This document shows, one piece after another, positions 44,024-51,264 of a stretch of DNA of 64,000 nt; position 1 is the first letter of the stretch, and every line of letters begins with the position of its first letter. Below the pieces are notes generated by a model. That model saw nothing but the letters and a program-made list of their open reading frames with translations, made no database searches and was not told the DNA's origin. Made by a program: the position numbers and the translations under genes. The stretch lies in the NCBI RefSeq assembly GCF_012911935.1, contig NZ_JAAXLA010000018.1, forward strand, positions 36,574 through 100,573, given 5' to 3'. This stretch comes from Pseudonocardia acidicola. Its GTDB lineage: Bacteria; Actinomycetota; Actinomycetes; Mycobacteriales; Pseudonocardiaceae.

Positions 44024-46033
44024 TCATCTGGTGCCTCCTGTCGTGGCGAGCGGGGCGCGGTGGGCGGCGCCGATCGCGAGCGCGGCGCGGCGGCCCTCGA
44101 GCACCGCTTCGTAGACCGTGCGCGGGGCGACGCAGTCGCCGGCGCGCCGGTGCTGCGGGCGCGCGGCCCACAGTGTCTCCTCGGGCAGCCGGTGCCCGCA
44201 GTCGATCAGGACCGTGCAGTCGATCTCGCGCCGCTCCCCCGTGTAGGTGTCCTCGAGCGTGGCCTTCCCGGCGCCGACGCCGCGCAGCAGCGACCGCAGC
44301 TCGCGGGACACGCCGGCCTGTTGCAGCCGGGTGTTCGCCGAAGCGAGATCGCCGGTGAGCGCGAGCTGGGTGCCGGCGACCTGGTCCTGGCTGACGATCG
44401 CGCAGGCCCGCCCGGCCGCGGCGACCTGTTCGGCGACCCCGACCCCGGTCCAGTCACCGATCGGGTCGTGGACGACGACCGCGGCGCCCTCCGGGAGCGC
44501 GGCCCCGGTCGACCCGGCCGCCAGGACCGCCCGCTCGAACTCCACGACGGTCCGGACGTCGACCCCGTCCCCGGCCTCGAAGGCACGCGGCCCCGGCCGT
44601 GACCCGGTGGCCAGCAGCACCGCGACCCCGTCGCGTTCCGCGGCGTCCAGATCGGACTCGCCGACCTCCACTCCGGTCTCGACCTTGACGCCGAGCCGGT
44701 CGAGCTCGCTGCACCACCACGGGATGAGCAGGCCCATCCGGGCCCGGCCGCCGACCACGGCGGCCAGGCGCAACGCACCGCCGAGCTCCGGTTCGGACTC
44801 CACCAGCCGCACCCGGTGCCCGCGGGAGGCCAGCACCCGCGCGGCCTCCATGCCGGCCGGGCCGCCGCCGACCACGAGCACGTCGCGCGGGTGCGCGTCG
44901 GTGCCCTCGACGGCGGCGTCCTCGGTCTCGTGTCCGGAGCGCGGCTCGGCCTCGTCGGAGACGATGGGGTTGCGGTTGTCGCGAACGCAGCTGCGCTGGT
45001 TGGACAGCGTGCAGGGGCGCACCCGCTCGGGCGTGCCGGCCCGGACGAGCGCGACGAGGTTGGGCTCGGCGATCTGCGCGCGGGTCATCTCGACGAGGTC
45101 GGCCACACCGGACTCCAGCGCGCCGCCCGCCATCGCGTGGTCGACGACGCTGCCCTGGAGGACCACGGGGACCTCGGCCCCGGCCTCGCGCAGGCCGGAG
45201 CGGATCCCGGCGCACAGTTCCCGGTTGAAGCCGGGCTCGGTGTGCAGGTCGGGACGGGTCGAGGGCACGGACATCCCGGACCCGCGGACCACGGCCAGGT
45301 AGTCGATCGACCCGGCGACCGCGGCGGCGGTGGCCGCGGCGTGCTCGGGGGTGATCCCGGCCCACGGGGCCATCTCGTCGCAGCACAGGCGCAGGCCGAG
45401 GACCCGGTCCTCACCCAGGCCCTCGCGGACCGCGCCGAGGACCTCGCGCAGCAGCCGGTCCTTGTGGTCGCCGCCGTAACCGTCGCCGCGCTGGTTGGTC
45501 AGCCCGGAGAGGAACTGCCGCAGGATCGAGTGCTGTCCGGCGTTGATCTCCACACCGTCGAGGTCGGCCCGCGCCGCGAGCCGGGCGGCGTCGGCGAATC
45601 CGGCGACCAACGCGTCGATCTCGGTCTGCTCGACCTCCATCGGGACCTCCCGGCTGGCCACGTCGGCCACCCGGGACGGCCCCCACAGCGCCTGCTGACC
45701 GAACGCCGACGAACCCTGCGCGCCCGCGTGGCCGAGACCGGCGAGCACCAGCGCGCCGTGCGGCCGGCAGGCCCGGACCACGTCGGCCCAGCCGGGCGCG
45801 GCGTCCACGGCGAGCGGCGCCCGCTCGTAGGGCCAGTCGGAGAGGTGCACGCTCGCGATCTCGGTGACGATGATCCCGGCGCCCCCGACCGCGCGGCGGG
45901 CGTAGTAGGCGACGTGCCGGCCGGAGATCTCCCGCCTGCGCGCCAGGTTGGTCTCGTGCGGGCCGAACAGCACCCGGCTGGGTGCCGTCCGCCCGCGCAG
46001 CTTGATCGGATCGGTCAGTGACACGGGGACCAC
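44024..46033 (-). CDS. Mycofactocin-system FadH/OYE-family oxidoreductase (type 1)
   Basis: 669 aa, same layout as its neighbour (FMN barrel VAYYARRAVGGAGIIVTE, Rossmann VLVVGGGPAGMEAARVLAS). The cluster region differs: CTLSNQRSCVRDNRNP at about residue 340 keeps only two of the four Cys of the [4Fe-4S] motif; the second is Ser and the last is missing. The protein may lack a cluster and work in another way or as a partner of type 2. GTG 46033 has GAGGGG close before it. It follows mftC by 91 bases and precedes type 2 by 34 bases. Confidence 0.88.
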   Translation of the reverse strand: MVPVSLTDPIKLRGRTAPSRVLFGPHETNLARRREISGRHVAYYARRAVGGAGIIVTEIASVHLSDWPYERAPLAVDAAPGWADVVRACRPHGALVLAGLGHAGAQGSSAFGQQALWGPSRVADVASREVPMEVEQTEIDALVAGFADAARLAARADLDGVEINAGQHSILRQFLSGLTNQRGDGYGGDHKDRLLREVLGAVREGLGEDRVLGLRLCCDEMAPWAGITPEHAAATAAAVAGSIDYLAVVRGSGMSVPSTRPDLHTEPGFNRELCAGIRSGLREAGAEVPVVLQGSVVDHAMAGGALESGVADLVEMTRAQIAEPNLVALVRAGTPERVRPCTLSNQRSCVRDNRNPIVSDEAEPRSGHETEDAAVEGTDAHPRDVLVVGGGPAGMEAARVLASRGHRVRLVESEPELGGALRLAAVVGGRARMGLLIPWWCSELDRLGVKVETGVEVGESDLDAAERDGVAVLLATGSRPGPRAFEAGDGVDVRTVVEFERAVLAAGSTGAALPEGAAVVVHDPIGDWTGVGVAEQVAAAGRACAIVSQDQVAGTQLALTGDLASANTRLQQAGVSRELRSLLRGVGAGKATLEDTYTGERREIDCTVLIDCGHRLPEETLWAARPQHRRAGDCVAPRTVYEAVLEGRRAALAIGAAHRAPLATTGGTR

Positions 46034-46124
46034 CGACCCCTCCCGCGTGCTGAAGGCATGGCGCGGTAGGGACCTGTGCCCCGACGACAGTGCGGAGCCA
46101 TGAAGCGGTGTCTCTCGTTTCGGT

Positions 46125-47351
46125 TCAGCCGCCGGCGACGGGGACGCGCAGGCCGGAGTCGGTCGGGGAGGCGCCGAACCCGGCCAGCGGGCTGGTGTCG
46201 CAGGCGCGGTCCGGGCGCCCCACCCCGATCGAGACCGGGACCGGACCCCGCGAGTTGCGGGGCGCCGAGCGGCTGTGGTCCACATCGGACTTGGGGATCA
46301 CGGTCGAGCCGTCACGGGCGGCGAGCGCCTGCTCGCCGAACCCGCGCACGCACTCCGGGTCGGGGCCGTCGAGCGGCAGGCCGGTGAAGAACTTGGCCGC
46401 CATGCAGCCGCCCTGGCAGGAGTCGTAGTGCATGCACGACCGGCAGGCCCCGCCGGTCTGCGGCTGGCGCAGCTCGGTGAACAGCTCCGAGCTCTGCCAC
46501 ACCTTCTGGAAGCCGCCCTCGTCGCGGACGTTGCCGGCGAGGAAGTTCTCGTGGATCGCGAACGGGCAGGCGTAGACGTCGCCGACCGGGTCGATCAGGC
46601 AGACCACCCGGCCCGCGCCGCACAGGTTCAGCCCGGGCAGCGCCTCGCCGTAGGCAGAGAGGTGGAAGAAGGAGTCGCCGGTGAGCACGTTGTCGCCGCG
46701 CGCGACCAGCCAGTCGTAGAGCTGGCGCTGCTGGGCGGCGGTGGGGTGCAACTCGTCCCAGACGTCGGCGCCGCGGCCGGAGGGGCGCAGCCGGGTGATC
46801 CGCAGCTGGGCCCCGAACTTGTCGGCGATGGCCTTGAACTCGTCGAGCTGGTCGACGTTCTGCCGGGTCATCACCACGCTGATCTTCGGCTGGCCGAAAC
46901 CGGCCTCGGCCAGGTTCTCCAGCGCCCGCATCGCGGTGTCGTACGAGCCCGGGCCGCGCACGTGGTCGTTGACGTCGGCGGTCGCGCCGTCGAGCGAGAT
47001 CTGGATGTCGACGTAGTCGGTCGCGGCCAGCTGGGCCGCGCGCTTCTTGTCGAGCTTGATGCCGTTGGTGGAGAATTTGACGCCCACGTTGTGGGCGACG
47101 GAGTAGTCGAGCAACTCCCAGAAGTCACTGCGCACCGTCGGCTCGCCGCCGCCGATGTTGATGTAGAAGACCTGCATCCGCTGCAGCTCGTCGATGACCG
47201 CCTTGCACTCGGCGGTGGACAGCTCGCGGGGGTCGCGCCGGCCCGACGACGACAGGCAGTGCACGCACGCCAGGTTGCAGGCGTAGGTGAGCTCCCAGGT
47301 CAGACAGATCGGCGAATTGAGGCCGTACTGGAAGTGGTCGACCAGCTTCAC
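46125..47351 (-). CDS. mftC: Mycofactocin radical SAM maturase MftC
   Basis: 408 aa. Radical SAM core with Cys25, Cys29 and Cys32 (YACNLACVHCLSSSG) and GGGEPTVR; then a SPASM domain with the cysteines of GGACRSCMHYDSCQGGCMAAKFFTGLPLDGPDPEC. MftC decarboxylates the C-terminal Tyr of MftA and links it to the preceding Val. It follows the M. tuberculosis protein closely throughout. GTG 47351 (VKLVDHFQYG) has GGAG at 5 bases. The C-terminal 60 residues are less conserved. A strong hairpin lies between mftB and this gene. Confidence 0.95.
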   Translation of the reverse strand: MKLVDHFQYGLNSPICLTWELTYACNLACVHCLSSSGRRDPRELSTAECKAVIDELQRMQVFYINIGGGEPTVRSDFWELLDYSVAHNVGVKFSTNGIKLDKKRAAQLAATDYVDIQISLDGATADVNDHVRGPGSYDTAMRALENLAEAGFGQPKISVVMTRQNVDQLDEFKAIADKFGAQLRITRLRPSGRGADVWDELHPTAAQQRQLYDWLVARGDNVLTGDSFFHLSAYGEALPGLNLCGAGRVVCLIDPVGDVYACPFAIHENFLAGNVRDEGGFQKVWQSSELFTELRQPQTGGACRSCMHYDSCQGGCMAAKFFTGLPLDGPDPECVRGFGEQALAARDGSTVIPKSDVDHSRSAPRNSRGPVPVSIGVGRPDRACDTSPLAGFGASPTDSGLRVPVAGG

Positions 47352-47373
47352 GTGCACTCCACTGTGGTGGGTC

Positions 47374-47413
47374 GTGAGCGGTGAGTGGTGCCGGGGCACC
47401 ACTCACCGCTCAC
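47374..47413 (-). terminator. 19-bp perfect hairpin between mftB and mftC
   Basis: Arms 47374-47392 (GTGAGCGGTGAGTGGTGCC) and 47395-47413 are perfect complements with two bases between. It overlaps the mftB stop codon and precedes mftC on the same strand. It may act as a partial terminator or as a block to RNA decay, so that the precursor and MftB are made in excess over the enzymes. A closely related palindrome is at 60694-60733. Confidence 0.7.
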
Positions 47414-47736
47414 GCGCGGGTTTCGATGGTCCCGGAGGCGGCCAGACCGGCCAGCGCACGCAGGTAGGCGGACCGCTGTGCCTCCTCGACGCCCGCCGCC
47501 TCGATCGCGGAGTGCACGTCGGGATGGTGCTCGAGGCCCTTGACGACCTCGACGAGCTCCGGCGTCTTCAGGAAGGACAGCTTGCGGGTTCCGAAGTGGT
47601 AGACCAGCGCGCCGAACGGCTCGGGGCGCAGGGCCACCTGCGGGCTGCAGCGGTAGGCCGACCCGGGATCGAAGTCCGAGCCCTGGCCGGCCTGCGCGCT
47701 CACGGTCCGGGTCGCCGCGGACGACTCAGTAGACAC
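47410..47736 (-). CDS. mftB: Mycofactocin peptide chaperone MftB
   Basis: 108 aa, PqqD-like RiPP recognition element. The core is YRCSPQVALRPEPFGALVYHFGTRKLSFLKTPELVEVVKGLEHHP, the winged-helix shape that binds the MftA leader and presents it to MftC. GTG 47736 overlaps the mftA coding end by 11 bases, so the two are translationally coupled. The first 27 residues are unstructured. Confidence 0.93.
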   Translation of the reverse strand: MSTESSAATRTVSAQAGQGSDFDPGSAYRCSPQVALRPEPFGALVYHFGTRKLSFLKTPELVEVVKGLEHHPDVHSAIEAAGVEEAQRSAYLRALAGLAASGTIETRA

Positions 47737-47827
47737 CGCACATACCGTCGATCGAGACCTCCTCGACGAGGGTCTCCTCGACGACGGGCTCCTCGGTGGC
47801 GGACTCGTGCTGCTCGACGGGCGCCAT
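47726..47827 (-). CDS. mftA: Mycofactocin precursor peptide MftA
   Basis: 33 aa. Acidic leader (EEPVVEETLVEEVS) and the invariant C-terminal core IDGMCGVY; the last Val-Tyr becomes the redox cofactor. ATG 47827 has AAGGAGGAG before it, the strongest ribosome site in the window, as expected for a stoichiometric precursor. It opens the operon mftA-mftB-mftC and the flavoprotein genes. Too short for routine gene calling. Confidence 0.95.
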   Translation of the reverse strand: MAPVEQHESATEEPVVEETLVEEVSIDGMCGVY

Positions 47828-48012
47828 GGGCTCCTCCTTGGACTTCGCTGACACCACTGTCAGAAGTGCCGTCAGTGTTCGGTGCGGTGAGTGAGCCGAA
47901 CCATATTGGCACCGGGTGCAACAAGCAAGGGTCCCCACCCGCCCGTCCTGGATCGGACCCGCCCGTTCGGAGGGGCGACCGTGCGGTGCCGCGACACCGC
48001 GAGACTGTCCCG
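47828..48012 (-). promoter_or_regulatory. mftA promoter region with two palindromes
   Basis: On the minus strand TATGGT (47905-47900) is a good -10 box for mftA. Two inverted repeats flank the expected start: GTTCGG-N13-CCGAAC (47877-47901) and CTGACA-CCAC-TGTCAG (47848-47863), the second lying in the leader. They are candidate sites for a TetR-type regulator such as MftR, although no such gene is in the window. DUF952 starts on the other side. Confidence 0.5.
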
Positions 48013-48429
48013 GTGACCCCGTCCTCCGCCCTGCTGCACCTGTGCACCCCCGCCGACTGGGCCGCCGCCCGGGCCGCGGGCCGGCTCGCCCCACCGTCGC
48101 TGGCCGAGGTCGGCTACGTGCACCTGTCGACCCTCGAACAGGTCACGCTGCCCGCCGACCGGCTCTTCCACGGCCGCGACGACGTACTGCTGCTCGCGAT
48201 CGATCCCGACGCGCTCGAGCGCGCCGCAGTGCCGGTCCGATGGGAGCCCGGGCTGCCCACCGACCCGCCGGACCTACGGTTTCCGCACGCCTATGGTGCG
48301 GTCCCCACCGGCGCCGTCACCGCGGTACTGGCCTATCGGCCCCGCCCCGACGGCGGCTTCGACGCGCCCCCGCCACCGCCGGCCGCGGGCACGCCCACAG
48401 CGGGCTCTGCGGGGTGGACGCGTCCCTGA
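48013..48429 (+). CDS. DUF952 family protein
   Basis: 138 aa. DUF952 fold (ADP-ribosyltransferase-like superfamily): LLHLCTPADWAAARAAGRLAPPSLAEVGYVHLSTLEQV, then FHGRDDVLLLAIDPDAL and RFPHAYGAVPTGAVTAVL. The tail is Pro/Gly-rich. Cytosolic, function unknown. GTG 48013 is the start that opens directly on the domain. Divergent from mftA. Confidence 0.8.
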   Translation: MTPSSALLHLCTPADWAAARAAGRLAPPSLAEVGYVHLSTLEQVTLPADRLFHGRDDVLLLAIDPDALERAAVPVRWEPGLPTDPPDLRFPHAYGAVPTGAVTAVLAYRPRPDGGFDAPPPPPAAGTPTAGSAGWTRP

Positions 48430-48563
48430 CCCATCCGACCCGTGGTTCGCGCACCTGCCCGACCGGACAGTCCTGCCCCCTCCGGCGAACGGGTTTCGCT
48501 GTGCGCGGGCCCACACCCTTCTAGCGTCGGCCGCGACCACCCCCTGCACCAGAAAGGGCTGCC
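48430..48563 (+). promoter_or_regulatory. Upstream region of the methanol dehydrogenase gene
   Basis: TAGCGT at 48522-48527 is a possible -10 box, with a leader of about 35 bases to the ATG. The preceding 90 bases hold no convincing -35 hexamer. AGAAAGGG before the ATG is the ribosome site. Confidence 0.4.
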
Positions 48564-49856
48564 ATGCAGGTCGACGAACTTCTGAAGCCGTTCCCCATCA
48601 AGGAGTTCCACCCGTTCCCCCGTGCCCTGCTGGGTCCCGGCGCGCACGAGATGATCGGTCCGGAGGCCCTGAAGATGGGCTTCAAGAAGACCCTGGTGAT
48701 GACCTCGGGCCTGCGCGGCACCGACATCGTGCACAAGATCGTCGAGTCGATGAAGTACCACGGGCTCGAGGTCGTCGTGTACGACAAGGTGGAGTCCAAC
48801 CCCAAGGACTACAACGTCATGGACGCCGTGGCGCTGTACCAGCAGAACAACTGCGACAGCTTCGTCTCCATCGGCGGTGGGTCCAGCCACGACGCCTGTA
48901 AGGGCGCGCGCGTCTCGGTCGCGCACGACGGCCGCAACGTCAACGAGTTCGAGGGCTTCAACAAGTCGGAGAACCCGCAGAACCCGCCGCACATCGCGGT
49001 CTCCACCACCGCCGGCACCGGCTCGGAGACCTCGTGGGCCTACGTCATCACCGACACCACCACCGACCCGGACAACCCGCACAAGTACGTGGCCTTCGAC
49101 GACGCGAGCGTCACCAGCCTCGCGATCGACGACCCGGTCCTGTACTACGACTGCCCGATCGACTACACCGCGCAGTGCGGGTTCGACGTGCTCGCGCACG
49201 CCTCCGAGCCGTACGTCTCGCGGCTGAACTTCCACCCGTCGCTGGGCAACGCACTGCACGCGATCAAGCTGACCGCGCAGAGCCTGCGGGCTGCGGTGTG
49301 GAACGGCCAGGACCTGGCCGGCCGCGAGGGCATGATGTACGCGCAGTACATCGCCGCCCAGGCGTTCAACTCCGGCGGCCTGGGGATCATCCACTCCATC
49401 TCGCACGCGGTGTCGGCGTTCTACGACACCCACCACGGGCTGAACAACGCGATCGCGCTGCCGCGGGTGTGGGCGTTCAACATGCCGGTCTGCTACGAGC
49501 GCTTCGCCGACATCGCCGAGGCCATGGGCATCGACACCCACGGCATGACCAAGGTGCAGGCCGCCGAGGCCGCGCTCGCCGCCGCGATCCGGCTGCTGCG
49601 CGACGTGGGCATCCCGGAGCGCTTCGTCGACGTCACCCAGGACAGCTACTCGAAGAACCGCCTCGGGCAGGGCCCGACCAAGTACTACGAGAGCCAGAAG
49701 ACGATCACCGGCGACGCCGCCGACGTGGACCGGATCACCAACCACGTCCTCGGTGACGCGTGCACCCCGGGCAACGCGAAGGAGTGCACCTTCGAGACGG
49801 TGCGCCCGGTCGTCGAGCACTGCATGAACGGCGACCTGGACGACCTGCTCGGCTGA
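48564..49856 (+). CDS. mno: NDMA-dependent methanol dehydrogenase (mycofactocin-dependent Fe-type alcohol dehydrogenase)
   Basis: 430 aa, iron-containing alcohol dehydrogenase family, close to Mdo/Mno of Amycolatopsis and mycobacteria. It oxidises methanol and other primary alcohols; its NAD is tightly bound and mycofactocin is the in vivo acceptor (NDMA in vitro). Seen: GGGSSHDACKGARV (NAD site), TTAGTGSETSWAYVITD, and the metal site in CGFDVLAHASEPYVS and ISHAVSAFYDTHHGLNNAIALP. AAGGG precedes ATG 48564. It lies 0.7 kb from mftA, divergent, and is followed by a strong terminator. Confidence 0.93.
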   Translation: MQVDELLKPFPIKEFHPFPRALLGPGAHEMIGPEALKMGFKKTLVMTSGLRGTDIVHKIVESMKYHGLEVVVYDKVESNPKDYNVMDAVALYQQNNCDSFVSIGGGSSHDACKGARVSVAHDGRNVNEFEGFNKSENPQNPPHIAVSTTAGTGSETSWAYVITDTTTDPDNPHKYVAFDDASVTSLAIDDPVLYYDCPIDYTAQCGFDVLAHASEPYVSRLNFHPSLGNALHAIKLTAQSLRAAVWNGQDLAGREGMMYAQYIAAQAFNSGGLGIIHSISHAVSAFYDTHHGLNNAIALPRVWAFNMPVCYERFADIAEAMGIDTHGMTKVQAAEAALAAAIRLLRDVGIPERFVDVTQDSYSKNRLGQGPTKYYESQKTITGDAADVDRITNHVLGDACTPGNAKECTFETVRPVVEHCMNGDLDDLLG

Positions 49857-49868
49857 GCACCCGCTCCG

Positions 49869-49902
49869 GTGGCGAGCGGCGCCGGCGGGCGCCGCTCGCC
49901 AC
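49869..49902 (+). terminator. Perfect 15-bp hairpin after mno
   Basis: Arms 49869-49883 (GTGGCGAGCGGCGCC) and 49888-49902 with loop GGCG, starting 13 bases after the mno stop. It separates mno from the MoxR operon and allows mno to be expressed far above the following genes. Confidence 0.8.
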
Positions 49903-50013
49903 TCACCGTCGTCCGGATCATGTCCGTTCACCCCATCCCTGTTCACATCGACCGCTGTGCAGCTCGGCCCTATCCGGCGCACGATGGACCCACCGCAGCA
50001 AAGGAGCGCAGCT

Positions 50014-51264
50014 GTGCCCGACGTCCCCGCCCCGCTCGACCCCGCCACGGCGCTCGAGGCCGTCGAGGCCGCCGACTCCGTGCTGGCCGACGACTTCGAC
50101 TCGGTCGACGGCGTCGTCGAGGCGCTGCGCGATCAGGGCTACATCGCCGACACCCGGCTGGCCACCACCGTCTTCCTGCTCACCCGGCTGAACAAGCCGC
50201 TGCTGCTCGAGGGCCCCGCCGGCGTCGGCAAGACCGAACTGGCCAAGGTGCTGGCCGCCGCCACCGGGCGCCGGCTGCTGCGCCTGCAGTGCTACGAGGG
50301 CCAGGACGAGACCAAGGCCCTCTACGAGTGGGACTACGGCAAGCAGCTGCTCTACACCCAGATCCTGCGCGAGAAGATCGGCCAGGTCGTCGCCGACGCT
50401 CCCGACCTGACCACTGCGGTCGACCGGATCGGCGCCCAGGAATCGGTGTTCTTCTCCGAACGCTTCCTCGCCCCCCGCCCGCTGCTCGAGGCGATCCGCT
50501 CCCCGCAACCGGTGGTGCTGCTCATCGACGAGGTCGACCGCGCCGACGAAGCCCTCGAAGCGGTGCTGCTGGAAACCCTCGGCGAGTTCCAGATCTCGGT
50601 GCCCGAGGTCGGCACCTTCACCGCCGAGCAGCGCCCCTACGTGCTGCTCACCTCGAACAACACCCGCGACCTTGCCGCCGCGCTCAAGCGCCGCTGCCTG
50701 CACCTGTTCCTCGACTACCCCTCCGCCGGGCGCGAGCTGGAGATCGTGAAGTCGAAGAAGACCGGGCTGGCCGACGCGCTGGCCGACGAGCTGGTCAACG
50801 TCGTGCGCGGGCTGCGCGAGCTGGAGCTGCGCAAGGCCCCGAGCATCTCCGAGACCATCGACTGGGCCCGCACGCTGGCCGTGCTCGGCGTCGACGAGCT
50901 CAACGCGCAGGTGCTCAGCGACACCGTCTCGGTGGTCGTCAAGTACGACAAGGACGTCAAGAAGGCGCTCGACGCGCTGCCCCGGCTGGTCGACCCCAAC
51001 GCCGAGATCCCCGGGCCGCACGACCACGGGCACGGGCACGGCCACGGCCACGGGCACGACGACCACTCCCACGACGACCACGGCGGGGCCGACGGCCGCG
51101 CGGTGCGCGCCGCCAAGGACGAGGCCGGCCGGCACGGCGACGGCGCCTATGGCACTCCGAAGTACGCCAAGGACAGCCCGGCCGACACTCCCGGGAAGGT
51201 GCGCAACGTGACGTCGGGCCAGGGCAGCCGCTCGTTCGGGCTGGGCCGCAAGCGGGCGCTGTAG
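50014..51264 (+). CDS. MoxR-type AAA ATPase (CoxD-like) with His-rich segment
   Basis: 416 aa. Walker A GPAGVGKT (67-74), Walker B VVLLIDEVDRADE, sensor 1 LTSNNTRDLAAALKRRCLH. MoxR ATPases work with VWA proteins to mature metalloenzymes; CoxD does so for CO dehydrogenase. Unusual is a stretch at about 335-357 made almost only of His, Gly and Asp (HDHGHGHGHGHGHDDHSH), a likely metal-binding segment. GTG 50014 has AAAGGAG before it. Its stop TAG directly touches the ATG of the VWA gene. Confidence 0.88.
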   Translation: MPDVPAPLDPATALEAVEAADSVLADDFDSVDGVVEALRDQGYIADTRLATTVFLLTRLNKPLLLEGPAGVGKTELAKVLAAATGRRLLRLQCYEGQDETKALYEWDYGKQLLYTQILREKIGQVVADAPDLTTAVDRIGAQESVFFSERFLAPRPLLEAIRSPQPVVLLIDEVDRADEALEAVLLETLGEFQISVPEVGTFTAEQRPYVLLTSNNTRDLAAALKRRCLHLFLDYPSAGRELEIVKSKKTGLADALADELVNVVRGLRELELRKAPSISETIDWARTLAVLGVDELNAQVLSDTVSVVVKYDKDVKKALDALPRLVDPNAEIPGPHDHGHGHGHGHGHDDHSHDDHGGADGRAVRAAKDEAGRHGDGAYGTPKYAKDSPADTPGKVRNVTSGQGSRSFGLGRKRAL

